A stretch of 64,000 nt of DNA. It comes from Nocardiopsis terrae. GTDB taxonomy: Bacteria > Actinomycetota > Actinomycetes > Streptosporangiales > Streptosporangiaceae. Within the stretch, counting starts at the first letter, position 1; every line of letters begins with the position of its first letter. The stretch lies in assembly GCF_014651695.1 (NCBI RefSeq), contig NZ_BMXJ01000010.1, positions 1 to 64,000 on the forward strand. Reading direction: 5' to 3'. Below the pieces are notes generated by a model. The model searched no databases. It saw only the letters and a list, made by a program, of their open reading frames with translations, and was not told the DNA's origin. Positions 23,274 to 32,190 of this stretch are shown here, one piece after another. Made by a program: the position numbers and the translations under genes.

Positions 23274-24521
23274 ATGAGATCCCGCAGCGCGTCAGCGGTC
23301 GCCGGTATCGCCGCGATCGCACTTATGGCGACAGCGTGCAGCAACGACGGTTCGGACGGAGGCGACGAGGGCGCCGAGCAGAGCACGCTCGTCATCTGGT
23401 CCGACCCCGAGCGCGCCGAGGCCATCCAGAGCGCGGCCGCCGAGTTCGCCGAGGCCAACGGCATCGAGGTGGACGTCCAGAACGTCTCCTTCGACGACAT
23501 CCAGGGCGACGTGGTCAACGCCCACCAGGCCGGCAACGCCCCGGACGTCTTCATCGGTGCGCACGACTGGACCGGCAACCTCATGCGCAACGGCGCCGTC
23601 CAGCCCATCGAGCTCCCCTCGGACCGTGCGGACGCGATCGACCCGACCGCCCTCGAAGCGGTGTCGCTGGAGGGCCAGCTCCTGGGTGTCCCCTACACCC
23701 AGGAGAACATCTTCCTGATGCGCAACACCGAGCTGGCGCCCGACGCCCCCGAGACCTTCGAGGAGCTCGTCGAGGTCGGCACCCGGCTCAAGGACGACGG
23801 TGAGGTCGACGAGGTCCTGGCCATGGCCGTGGGCCAGGAGGGCGACCCCTACCGGATGAACGCCCTGATGTCCTCCGCGGGCGGCTACCTCTTCGGCCAG
23901 GACGGGAACGGCGACTGGAACCCCGACGACCTCGGGGTCGGCACCGACGAGACCATCGCGGCCATGGAGAAGATCGCCGAGTACGGCGAGGAGGGCGAGG
24001 GCGTGCTGCGCCGCTCCATCGAACTCGAGAACGAGGCCTCGCTCTTCTTCGAGGGCGACGCCCCCTTCTTCGTCGCCGGCCCCTGGACCATCGGTGACGC
24101 CAACGCCTCCGACATCGACTACGAGATCAGCGCCATCCCCGGCTTCGAGGGCATGGACCCGGCCTCCCCCTACATCGGCTACCAGGCCTTCTTCGTCACC
24201 GAGGGCAGCGCCAACAGCGCCCTCGCCGAGGAGTTCGTGGTCAACCACGTCACCGACTCCGACTTCGTCCTGAGCCTGTACGAGGCCGACCCCCGCACCC
24301 CGGTGCAGACCGAGGCCCTGGAGAGCGTCTCCGCCGACGACCCCAACATCGCCGTGATGGCCGAGACCGGGGAGAACGGCGTCCCGATGCCGAACATCCC
24401 CGAGATGGGTGAGACCTGGGAACCGCTGGGCATCGCCCAGGCCCAGATCATCGGCGGCGCGGACGCCCGTGAGGCGCTGGAGACCGCCCACGACACCATC
24501 GCCGAGCGGATCGGCCAGTAG
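23274..24521 (+). CDS. malE: ABC transporter maltose/alpha-glucoside-binding lipoprotein (copy 2)
   Basis: A 415-residue MalE-type binding protein with signal peptide and lipobox MATAC (cysteine at about residue 23). The acidic linker NDGSDGGDEGAEQ is followed by the binding domains (LVIWSDPERAEAI, VFIGAHDWTGNLM, GVPYTQENIFLMRNTELAP, GGYLFGQDGNGDW, YEADPRTPVQTEAL). ATG 23274 has GGAAGGA eight bases upstream. It heads the malE-malF-malG operon with its own upstream operator. It is clearly paralogous to the gene before it, including the C-terminal Pro-MPxIPEM region. Confidence 0.92.
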   Translation: MRSRSASAVAGIAAIALMATACSNDGSDGGDEGAEQSTLVIWSDPERAEAIQSAAAEFAEANGIEVDVQNVSFDDIQGDVVNAHQAGNAPDVFIGAHDWTGNLMRNGAVQPIELPSDRADAIDPTALEAVSLEGQLLGVPYTQENIFLMRNTELAPDAPETFEELVEVGTRLKDDGEVDEVLAMAVGQEGDPYRMNALMSSAGGYLFGQDGNGDWNPDDLGVGTDETIAAMEKIAEYGEEGEGVLRRSIELENEASLFFEGDAPFFVAGPWTIGDANASDIDYEISAIPGFEGMDPASPYIGYQAFFVTEGSANSALAEEFVVNHVTDSDFVLSLYEADPRTPVQTEALESVSADDPNIAVMAETGENGVPMPNIPEMGETWEPLGIAQAQIIGGADAREALETAHDTIAERIGQ

Positions 24522-24523
24522 TA

Positions 24524-26143
24524 GTGGCCACCAACCGATCCGGCACAGCGGGCGCCCCCGGGAAGGGGGCGCCCGCCCGCCCAGCGCTGCCCGGCGGCCG
24601 TTTCTCCGGAAACGGGTCGCTCACCGGCCAACTGGTCAAGATCGCCCTCCTCGGACTGTTCACCGCCCTCGGCGTCTGGGCCGTCCTCCCCCTCTACACC
24701 GCGGGGAACTGGTGGGGCATCGGTCTGGCCGTGGCCGTGGTGGCCCTCGTCTACTGGGTCTACCTGTCCAAACGCACCGTCCCGGCCAAGTACCTGGTCC
24801 CCGGCGTGCTGTTCCTGATGGCCTTCCAGATCTTCCCGGTGCTCTACACGATGAGCACCTCGCTGACCAACATGAGCGACGGCCACCGGGGCTCCAAGGA
24901 ACAGGCCATCTCCTCCATCGAGGCGTACTCGGTGGTCCGCGGCGAGGACTCCGAGGAGTACGTGCTCACCGTGGCCACCACCGGCGACCCCGAGTCGGGC
25001 GAGCTGGTGTTCCTGCTCACCGACTCCGAGGGCGACGCCTACGCGGGTACCGAGGAGGGGCTCAGCGAACTCGAACGGGCCGAGGTCGGCCCGTCCGGCA
25101 AGGTCACCGACGCCTTCGGCTACACCCTCCTCACGCCCAGCCAGGTCAACGCGCGCAGCGACGACCTCCAGGACTTCGCGGTCCCCACCGGCGACGGTTC
25201 GGGTATCCGCTCCAGCGGCCTGTCCAGCGCCTTCGAGGGCAACGCCCAGCGCGCCTACGACGAGGCCTGCGACTGCGTCACCGACAGCGAGACCGGGAAG
25301 GTCTACACGGCCGACGACGAGCGCGGCGCCTTCTACGGCGAGGACGGCGAGCGCCTGGCCCAGGGCTGGCAGGTGGGCGTCGGGTTCGACAACTTCGCCC
25401 GTTTCCTGCTCAACCCCACCTTCGCCGCGTCGTTCTTCAGCACCCTGGTCTGGAACATCGCCTTCGCCGCGTCGGTCACGTTCCTGGTGTTCGTGCTCGG
25501 CCTCGCGGTCGCCCTGACCCTGCACGTGCCGAGGATGCGCGGCAAGGTGGTCTACCGGATCCTCGTCGTCCTGCCGTACGCCATGAGCTCCCTGGCCATG
25601 TACCTGCTGTGGCGGGACATGTTCAACGCGGACTTCGGCCTGTTCAACCGGATGCTCGGCCTCCAGGTGGACTGGTTGGGGGACGCGTGGGCGGCCCGGG
25701 CCGCGGTCATCCTGGCCAACGTGTGGCTGGGCTACCCGTACATGTTCCTGGTGGCCACCGGGGCGCTCCAGGCCATCCCCCGGGAACTGGGACAGGCCGC
25801 ACAGCTGGACGGCGCAGGGCCCTGGCAGGCGTTCCGGCACGTCACCCTGCCCCTGCTGATGGTCGCCATGGCACCGATCCTCATCGCCACGTTCGCGTTC
25901 AACTTCAACAACTTCAACGCGGTGTGGCTGCTCACCCGGGGCGGACCGTTCGGCGCGGAGGGGACGGCCTCGGGCGGTGCCACGGACCTGCTCATCACCT
26001 ACACCTACAGGTTGGCGTTCAGTGAGGCCACCGCCCAGTACGGGTACGCGGCGGCGCTGTCGGTGATGATCTTCCTCATCGTCTCGGTCACCTCGGTGAT
26101 CAGCCTGAGCCGGACCAAAGCCCTCCAGGAGGTGGACCGATGA
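24524..26143 (+). CDS. malF: Maltose-type ABC transporter permease MalF
   Basis: A 539-residue integral membrane protein. Three N-terminal transmembrane segments (about residues 38-110) are followed by a large, mostly hydrophilic extracytoplasmic insert (about 115-310), as in the P2 loop of Escherichia coli MalF, then the conserved permease core. The EAA loop that contacts the ATPase reads GQAAQLDGAGPWQAFRHVTLPLL. GTG 24524 lies two bases after the malE stop, so translation is coupled. The insert holds a CDC motif that could form a disulfide. Confidence 0.93.
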   Translation: MATNRSGTAGAPGKGAPARPALPGGRFSGNGSLTGQLVKIALLGLFTALGVWAVLPLYTAGNWWGIGLAVAVVALVYWVYLSKRTVPAKYLVPGVLFLMAFQIFPVLYTMSTSLTNMSDGHRGSKEQAISSIEAYSVVRGEDSEEYVLTVATTGDPESGELVFLLTDSEGDAYAGTEEGLSELERAEVGPSGKVTDAFGYTLLTPSQVNARSDDLQDFAVPTGDGSGIRSSGLSSAFEGNAQRAYDEACDCVTDSETGKVYTADDERGAFYGEDGERLAQGWQVGVGFDNFARFLLNPTFAASFFSTLVWNIAFAASVTFLVFVLGLAVALTLHVPRMRGKVVYRILVVLPYAMSSLAMYLLWRDMFNADFGLFNRMLGLQVDWLGDAWAARAAVILANVWLGYPYMFLVATGALQAIPRELGQAAQLDGAGPWQAFRHVTLPLLMVAMAPILIATFAFNFNNFNAVWLLTRGGPFGAEGTASGGATDLLITYTYRLAFSEATAQYGYAAALSVMIFLIVSVTSVISLSRTKALQEVDR

Positions 26144-27042
26144 CCGCTCCCGACGTCGCCGTCAGGCCCGTCTACCAGCGTTCGACCGGCACCCGGCTGA
26201 CCCTGTGGCTGAGCCGCCTGGGCTGGCGGCACGCCGTCATGTGGGTGGTCGCGGCCTTCGCGGTCTTCCCCGTGCTGTTCGTGGTCTCCGCGGCGCTCAA
26301 CCCCGTCGGCACCCTGAGCAGCTCACAGCTGTGGCCGACCGGCGCCAGCCTGGCCAACGCCCGCGAACTGTTCCAGAACACGCCCTTCACCACCTGGTAC
26401 GCCAACTCGCTGTTCTTCGCCCTGACCAACGCGGCCGTCACCGTGCTGTTGTCGGCACTGGCCGCGTACGCGTTCAGCCGGATGCGCTTCAAGGGCCGCA
26501 GGGTGGGTCTGATCGGCCTCCTGGTCATCCAGATGTTCCCGCAGTTCCTGGCGATCGTCGCGATCTACCTGATGTTCTCCAACATCGGTGAGGTCTACCC
26601 GGTGATCGGCTTCGACACCCGGTGGGGCCTGCTGCTGGTCTACCTCGGCGGCGCCCTGAGCATCAACACCTGGTTGATGAAGGGCTTCTTCGACACGGTG
26701 CCCCGGGAGCTGGACGAGTCGGCCCAGATGGACGGGGCCACACACGCCCAGGTGTTCTTCCGGATCATGCTGCCGCTGGTCACCCCGGTGCTGGCGATCG
26801 TGGCGCTGCTGGTGTTCATCAACACCATCAACGAGTTCCTGATGGCCAGCGTGTTCCTGCGGGACACCGCGTCCCAGACCCTGGGCCTGGGCCTCTACCA
26901 ACTGGTGGACTCCCAGCGCAACGCCAACTTCGGGATGTTCGCGGTGGGCGCGCTGATGCTGTCCCTGCCCACCCTGATCGTGTTCTGGTTCCTCCAGCGC
27001 TACATCAGCGAGGGCCTGACCTCCGGAGCGGTCAAGGGATAG
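26140..27042 (+). CDS. malG: Maltose-type ABC transporter permease MalG
   Basis: A 300-residue permease with six predicted membrane segments; the EAA loop is DESAQMDGATHAQVFFRIMLPLV. It overlaps malF by 4 bp (ATGA). No ATP-binding gene follows: the operon ends at a strong hairpin and the next gene is lepA on the other strand. In actinomycetes such importers commonly share one ATPase (MsiK) encoded elsewhere. Confidence 0.94.
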   Translation: MTAPDVAVRPVYQRSTGTRLTLWLSRLGWRHAVMWVVAAFAVFPVLFVVSAALNPVGTLSSSQLWPTGASLANARELFQNTPFTTWYANSLFFALTNAAVTVLLSALAAYAFSRMRFKGRRVGLIGLLVIQMFPQFLAIVAIYLMFSNIGEVYPVIGFDTRWGLLLVYLGGALSINTWLMKGFFDTVPRELDESAQMDGATHAQVFFRIMLPLVTPVLAIVALLVFINTINEFLMASVFLRDTASQTLGLGLYQLVDSQRNANFGMFAVGALMLSLPTLIVFWFLQRYISEGLTSGAVKG

Positions 27043-27087
27043 CCGGGGGCGGGGCCCGACCTGAACCGGGGCCCGCACCGGAAACGA

Positions 27088-27124
27088 CGAGGAGGGGCGC
27101 TCCCCTGCGGGGCGCCCCTCCTCG
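27088..27124. terminator. Bidirectional terminator between malG and lepA
   Basis: Thirteen-base arms CGAGGAGGGGCGC and complement with an 11-base loop that can pair further, placed between convergent genes. Confidence 0.8.
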
Positions 27125-27169
27125 TGTGCGGTCACGGTCCCGGAAGGCATCGCCTCCCGGGACCGGGCA

Positions 27170-29011
27170 CTACTTCTTCTTCTTGTCCTCGGAGATGCTG
27201 CTGTCCGTGGACAGTGCGGAGATGAAGGCCTCCTGGGGCACCTCGACCCGACCGACCATCTTCATCCGCTTCTTGCCCTCCTTCTGCTTCTCCAGCAGCT
27301 TGCGCTTACGGCTGATGTCACCGCCGTAGCACTTGGAGAGCACGTCCTTGCGGATGGCGCGGATGTTCTCACGGGCGATGACCCGGGCACCGATGGCGGC
27401 CTGGACGGGCACCTCGAACTGCTGCCGCGGAATGAGCTCGCGCAGCTTCTTGGTCATCTCGACCCCGTAGGCGTAGGCCTTCTCCTTGTGCACGATCGCG
27501 GAGAACGCGTCGACCGGCTCACCCTGGAGGAGGATGTCGACCTTGACCAGGTCGGCCTGCTGCTCACCGATGGGCTCGTAGTCCAGGGAGGCGTAACCCT
27601 TGGTCCGGGACTTGAGGGCGTCGAAGAAGTCGAAGACGATCTCGGCCATCGGGAGCGTGTACCGCATCTCGACGCGGTCCTCGGAGAGGTAGTCCATGCC
27701 CTGGAGCTCGCCGCGGCGGTCCTGGCACAGCTCCATGATCTGGCCGATGTGGTCGGAGGGGCTGAGCAGGGTGGCCTTGACCATCGGCTCGTAGATCGCC
27801 TCGATCTTGCCGGCCGGGAACTCGCTGGGGTTGGTCACCACGTGCTCGGCGCCGTCCTCCATGTCCACCCGGTAGATCACGTTGGGCGCGGTGGAGATGA
27901 GGTCGAGGTTGAACTCGCGCTCCAGGCGGGCCCTGGTGATCTCCAGGTGGAGCAGGCCGAGGAAACCGCAGCGGAAACCGAAGCCCAGGGCGGCGGAGGT
28001 CTCCGGCTCGAACGCCAGCGCGGCGTCGTTGAGCTGGAGTTTCTCCAGGGCGTCGCGCAGCACCGGGTAGTCGGTGCCGTCGATCGGGTACAGGCCCGAG
28101 AACACCATCGGCTTGGGTTCCTGGTACCCGGCGAGCATCTCCCCGGCGGGCTTGTTCAGGGTGGTGATCGTGTCACCGACCTTGGACTGGCGCACGTCCT
28201 TCACACCGGTGATGATGTAGCCGACCTCGCCCACGGCCAGGCCCTTGCTCTTGGTCGGCTCGGGCGAGCTGACCCCGATCTCCAGGATCTCGTGGGAGGC
28301 CCTGGTGGACATCATCTGGATGCGCTCACGCGGGCTGAGGTGGCCGTCGACGACCCGCACGTAGGTGACCACGCCGCGGTAGGTGTCGTAGACCGAGTCG
28401 AAGATCATCGCGCGGGCCGGGGCGTCGGCCTCGCCGACGGGCGGGGGGATCTGGTTGACGATCTCGTTGAGGAGCTCCTCGACGCCCTCGCCCGTCTTGG
28501 CGCTGACCTTGAGCACGTCGGAGGGCTCGCAGCCGATGATCCCGGCGAGTTCCTCGGCGTACTTCTCGGGCTGGGCCGCGGGGAGGTCGATCTTGTTGAG
28601 CACCGGGATGATCGTGAGGTCGTTCTCCAGCGCCATGTAGAGGTTGGCGAGGGTCTGGGCCTCGATCCCCTGCGCGGCGTCGACCAGCAGGATCGCGCCC
28701 TCGCAGGCGGCCAGGGAGCGCGACACCTCGTAGGTGAAGTCGACGTGGCCGGGGGTGTCGATGAGGTCGAGCGTGTAGGTCCTGTCGTCCAGCGCGGTGA
28801 ACGGGATCCGCACGGCCTGCGACTTGATCGTGATGCCGCGCTCGCGCTCGATGTCCATGCGGTCCAGGTACTGGGCGCGCATCTGGCGGTCCTCGACGAC
28901 CCCGGTGATCTGGAGCATCCGGTCGGCCAGCGTCGACTTGCCATGGTCGATGTGCGCGATGATGCAGAAGTTGCGGATCAGCGCAGGATCGGTCCAGTTC
29001 GGCTGTGCCAC
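27170..29011 (-). CDS. lepA: Elongation factor 4 (LepA), ribosomal GTPase
   Basis: A 613-residue translational GTPase. The G motifs are AHIDHGKST, the switch with ERERGITIKSQ, DTPGHVDF and NKIDLP; the EF-G-like domains and the LepA-specific C-terminal domain follow, ending in SISEDKKKK. GTG 29011 gives MAQPNWTDPALIRNFCIIAHIDHGKST; further upstream codons are open but unlike the family. Thought to aid ribosome biogenesis or rescue stalled translocation. It stands alone on the minus strand, 237 bp from the divergent exported-protein gene. Confidence 0.96.
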   Translation of the reverse strand: MAQPNWTDPALIRNFCIIAHIDHGKSTLADRMLQITGVVEDRQMRAQYLDRMDIERERGITIKSQAVRIPFTALDDRTYTLDLIDTPGHVDFTYEVSRSLAACEGAILLVDAAQGIEAQTLANLYMALENDLTIIPVLNKIDLPAAQPEKYAEELAGIIGCEPSDVLKVSAKTGEGVEELLNEIVNQIPPPVGEADAPARAMIFDSVYDTYRGVVTYVRVVDGHLSPRERIQMMSTRASHEILEIGVSSPEPTKSKGLAVGEVGYIITGVKDVRQSKVGDTITTLNKPAGEMLAGYQEPKPMVFSGLYPIDGTDYPVLRDALEKLQLNDAALAFEPETSAALGFGFRCGFLGLLHLEITRARLEREFNLDLISTAPNVIYRVDMEDGAEHVVTNPSEFPAGKIEAIYEPMVKATLLSPSDHIGQIMELCQDRRGELQGMDYLSEDRVEMRYTLPMAEIVFDFFDALKSRTKGYASLDYEPIGEQQADLVKVDILLQGEPVDAFSAIVHKEKAYAYGVEMTKKLRELIPRQQFEVPVQAAIGARVIARENIRAIRKDVLSKCYGGDISRKRKLLEKQKEGKKRMKMVGRVEVPQEAFISALSTDSSISEDKKKK

Positions 29012-29248
29012 CGTGCTCCGTTCACAGGGTTGGGTCCGGGTCGTGATGCGCCTGTGGCGGCGCCGCCCTGCCGGGGGTCCGCCCACGGCATCGTCCATCA
29101 TCCCACGGCGCCGACACCGTCCTCACCGGCTGGGGCCGGTGCGGATACGGCAGTATGGGCGCGAACGCGCGGGACTCGTGTCCAGATTATGCGACCCGGG
29201 GCCGGGAACGGGTTGTGCGGGTGCCGGACGAGGACGGGTGGCGTACAG

Positions 29249-30223
29249 GTGAAGTGGCTTCTGAAGCGGTTGTTGGCCGGTCTGGCGGCGATCCTGGTCG
29301 TACTGGTGGGCGCGGGCGCGCTACTGACCTACCAGTACTCGGGAACCCCCGGGGAAGGGGCAGCCTCCCAGGGGTCGGACGCGGCGTGGGTGGGTTCGTG
29401 GGAGGACACGGAGGCGCTGGAGGAGCTGCTGGGTACCGGCGGGGTGAACACCCTGTACGTGTACGCGGGCGAGGTGGCCGGGAACGGCGGCGTCGAACGG
29501 GTACCGGGCACCGGTGACCTGCTGGCGTGGTTGGGAACGGAGTTTCCCGAGGTGCGGGCGCTGGCGTGGCTGCGGCACGTGGAGTCGGGTTCCTCGCTGG
29601 TCCGGGACCGGTTCGACGCGGACGCGCGGGCGGCCCTGGCCCCCCGGATCGCCGAGGTGGGGGCGGACGGGTTCGCCGGGGTGCACCTGGACATCCGCCC
29701 GGTGACGGTGAACGACCCCTCGCTGCCCGCTCTCATGGAGACGGTGCGGGAGGAACTGGGCGCGGAGCCGGTGCTGTCGGTCCGGGCCCACCACGTGGAA
29801 CTGGTGCCGGGCGGGCGGGTGCCCTCCTTCGTCGTCGGCGGCGAGGAGAAGTACTGGTCCAAGGGGTACCTGGAGCGGGTGACCGAGTACGCGGACGAGG
29901 TCGTGCTGCCCGGGGTGGACGCGGGCATGCCCGTGGCGGGGATGTACGGCGGGTTCATGGTGCGGCAGGTGACCGAGTCTGTGACGGCGCTGCGCACCCG
30001 TGAGGACGTGACGGTGCGGTTCGGGGTCCCGGCCTACAGCAGCGAGCGGTGGGGGCCGGCGACCGGTCACGAGACCGCGCTCACCGCGATCGCCGCGGTA
30101 CGGCTGGGTGTGTCCCGTGCGCAGGTGCCCGACACGATGACCCTGGGTGTGGCGTTGTACCTGGTGGACGAGGCGGAGCCGGAGGACCTGACCGCCTACC
30201 GGACAGCCTGGCTGGCGCCGTAG
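29249..30223 (+). CDS. Exported or membrane-anchored protein of unknown function
   Basis: A 324-residue protein. Residues 3-28 (WLLKRLLAGLAAILVVLVGAGALLTY without a clear cleavage site) form a signal anchor, so the body lies outside the cell. The body alternates hydrophobic strands and helices like a TIM barrel: VNTLYVYAGEV, EVRALAWLRHV, GFAGVHLDIRPV, PVLSVRAHHVELV, ADEVVLPGVDAGM, DVTVRFGVPAYSSE and MTLGVALYLVDEA. This pattern recalls exported glycoside-hydrolase-like proteins, but no catalytic DxxDxE or paired Glu motif is visible. The GTG at 29249 is the best start before the anchor, although its ribosome binding site is weak. Confidence 0.65.
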   Translation: MKWLLKRLLAGLAAILVVLVGAGALLTYQYSGTPGEGAASQGSDAAWVGSWEDTEALEELLGTGGVNTLYVYAGEVAGNGGVERVPGTGDLLAWLGTEFPEVRALAWLRHVESGSSLVRDRFDADARAALAPRIAEVGADGFAGVHLDIRPVTVNDPSLPALMETVREELGAEPVLSVRAHHVELVPGGRVPSFVVGGEEKYWSKGYLERVTEYADEVVLPGVDAGMPVAGMYGGFMVRQVTESVTALRTREDVTVRFGVPAYSSERWGPATGHETALTAIAAVRLGVSRAQVPDTMTLGVALYLVDEAEPEDLTAYRTAWLAP

Positions 30224-30557
30224 GTGCACGGACGGCCGACGCGTCCGGGCCGCAGGGACGGGTGCCGCGCCCTTCGGGCCCGGGGCGACGGAGGCGCGGA
30301 GTACGGTAGCGCCCGGCCCGCACGCGAAGGCGTGTGGCCCGGAGGGGCCGGACGTGGTGCCCGGGGCCCGAGCAGTCCGATCGGTACGGCATACTGAGAA
30401 GTCCGTGTCTCGGACTTCCACGTTCGAATTTGAGCCCTGTGGACTCACACACACCCTGCGTCGGCGCCCACGCAGGCCTCTCATGGAACGGCTGCCCATG
30501 AGATGAGCCGCCTGTCCGACCGACGCGATGATCACAGTAACTGGAGCACGTTTTCGC
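30224..30557. other. Non-coding region before rpsT (334 bp)
   Basis: No gene is seen. It contains a stem-loop at 30312-30342 (CCGGCCCGCACGC pairing imperfectly with GCGTGTGGCCCGG), which may end the preceding transcript. A second perfect hairpin lies at 30399-30417 (AAGTCCG, five-base loop, CGGACTT), and a -10-like CATACT lies just ahead of it at 30390-30395. The second hairpin would then sit at the 5' end of the rpsT mRNA, where a leader structure for autoregulation could lie. This is weak evidence. Confidence 0.4.
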
Positions 30558-30827
30558 ATGGCGAACATCAAGTCGCAGAAGAAGCGCATTCGGCAGAACG
30601 AGAAGGCTCGTGTCCGCAACCAGGCGGTGCGCTCTTCCCTGAAGACGGCCATCCGGAAGTTCCGCGCGGCCGCCGAGGCCGGGAACGTCGAGCAGGCCAC
30701 CGTCGCGCAGCGTGAGGCCGCTCGCGCCCTGGACAAGGCCAGCAGCAAGGGCGTCATCCACAAGAACCAGGCCGCGAACCGCAAGAGCGCGATCGCCAAG
30801 CGCCTGCAGGAGCTTCAGGCCGCCTAG
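30558..30827 (+). CDS. rpsT: 30S ribosomal protein S20
   Basis: An 89-residue basic protein, MANIKSQKKRIRQNEKARVRN at the start and HKNQAANRKSAIAKRL near the end, both diagnostic of S20, which binds 16S rRNA early in assembly. ATG 30558 with GGAG about 12 bases upstream. Monocistronic: it has its own leader region and terminator. Confidence 0.97.
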   Translation: MANIKSQKKRIRQNEKARVRNQAVRSSLKTAIRKFRAAAEAGNVEQATVAQREAARALDKASSKGVIHKNQAANRKSAIAKRLQELQAA

Positions 30828-30849
30828 GGGCGCCGAGCACACGGCTCAG

Positions 30850-30878
30850 AGGGTCCGGTCCCGCGGGGACCGGACCCT
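30850..30878 (+). terminator. rpsT terminator
   Basis: Arms AGGGTCCGGTCCC and complement with a three-base GCG loop, followed by TTCC, 22 bp after the rpsT stop. Confidence 0.8.
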
Positions 30879-31035
30879 TCCGTGTGTCCGGGGTCGGTCT
30901 CCGCGGGTGCGCGCCGGACCCGCGTACCGGCCCCGCACACCCGCGAGCCCCGGCCCGTCGGTCCTCGCCGCGAGTTGTCCACAGGTACGGAAACAGCCGG
31001 TGACAGAGCGTCGTCGGCTCTCTAGCGTTGGTGTC

Positions 31036-32184
31036 ATGACCGCTTCGCGCCGGTCACGGCGCCACCCTCCCGTGTCAGCCCCCGAAGAACGGCTCCGCTC
31101 GCTCGGCCTGGACTCCTCCCCCGCCGCCGGACGGCTGCGTGCCCGTGTCACCCGCCCCCGCTGCGAACCCGGCCCCGTGGTCCCCGTCCCCCGCGCGCCC
31201 TACGCTGCCGAAGAGGCCGCCGCCCCCTACCGCCTCGAAGAACCCCGGGACGAGACGGTTCCGGTGCGGAGCCCCTGGCGGGAACCGCCCGGGAGCGGGG
31301 ACGTCCGGAAGGCGGAGAAGGACCAGAGGACGGGGCAGGCCCCGCCGGTCCGGGAGGGGAACGGAACCACACCCGGGACGGCCGAGGCGCAGACCCCGGA
31401 AGAGGGTTCGGGAGAACGGCACCGGCGCGCTCGCGAACCGGTGCGGCCGCCCTCCGGGTACACGGAGCTGGGTCCGGAGGCAGCCGTCCCCCTCCTGGAG
31501 CGGGTGGCCCGCGGGTGGGGTGCCCGCGCCTCCCTGTCCCGGCGGTCGGTGGTGACCCTGCTGGTGCTGGGCCTGCTCGCCGCGGCGGTCGCCTTCTGGG
31601 CGCTGCGTGAGCGCCCCGAGGAGGTGACGGTCCCCGAACCGGTCACCCGGTCCGCCCCGGCCGACCAGAGCACGGACGGACCGGCCGACGAGGGTGAGGG
31701 GGCGGGCCAGCCCGCGCCGACCGGGCCCGGAACCGGTGGCGGCACCGGCGGGGACACCGGCGGGGAGGTGGTGGTGCACGTCGGCGGCGAAGTGGCCGAA
31801 CCCGGGCTGTACACGCTGCCCTCCGGTTCGAGGGTGGCTGACGCGGTCCAGGAGGCGGGCGGACCGCTGCCCGACGCCGACCTGGACCTGGTCAACCTGG
31901 CCCGATCACTGACCGACGGCGAGCGGATCCTGGTGGGCGTCCCCCAGCCGGAGGGCGGTCCGGGCGGCGGCCCGCCGGGCGCCGGCCCACCGGTCAACCT
32001 CAACCTGGCCGGACAGAACGATCTGGAGACGCTTCCCGGCATCGGGGAGAAGAGAGCACAGCAGATCCTCACCCACCGGGAGTCGCTCGGCGGTTCCTTC
32101 TCCAGCGTCGAGGACCTCCTCGGAGTGGACGGGATCGGGGAGAAGACGTTCAGGACGCTCGAACCGCACGTGACGGTGGGGTGA
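31036..32184 (+). CDS. comEA: ComEA-type DNA-binding protein with long N-terminal extension
   Basis: A 382-residue protein. About 165 charged, disordered residues come first, then a transmembrane helix (VVTLLVLGLLAAAVAFWAL, about 170-190), a Pro/Gly linker, an SLBB domain (VVVHVGGEVAEPGLYTLPSG, about 245-290) and C-terminal helix-hairpin-helix repeats (VNLNLAGQNDLETLPGIGEKRAQQIL and LLGVDGIGEKTFRTLEPH) that bind DNA without sequence preference. ComEA normally sits outside the membrane and hands DNA to ComEC. It is followed 6 bp later by comEC, so the pair is an operon. The N-terminal extension is much longer than in Bacillus ComEA. Confidence 0.9.
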   Translation: MTASRRSRRHPPVSAPEERLRSLGLDSSPAAGRLRARVTRPRCEPGPVVPVPRAPYAAEEAAAPYRLEEPRDETVPVRSPWREPPGSGDVRKAEKDQRTGQAPPVREGNGTTPGTAEAQTPEEGSGERHRRAREPVRPPSGYTELGPEAAVPLLERVARGWGARASLSRRSVVTLLVLGLLAAAVAFWALRERPEEVTVPEPVTRSAPADQSTDGPADEGEGAGQPAPTGPGTGGGTGGDTGGEVVVHVGGEVAEPGLYTLPSGSRVADAVQEAGGPLPDADLDLVNLARSLTDGERILVGVPQPEGGPGGGPPGAGPPVNLNLAGQNDLETLPGIGEKRAQQILTHRESLGGSFSSVEDLLGVDGIGEKTFRTLEPHVTVG

Positions 32185-32190
32185 GCCGCC

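Noticed and set aside
21748..24521. Assembly duplication of one binding-protein gene
   Set aside because: The two copies differ across most of their length and have different flanks, so this is real gene duplication.
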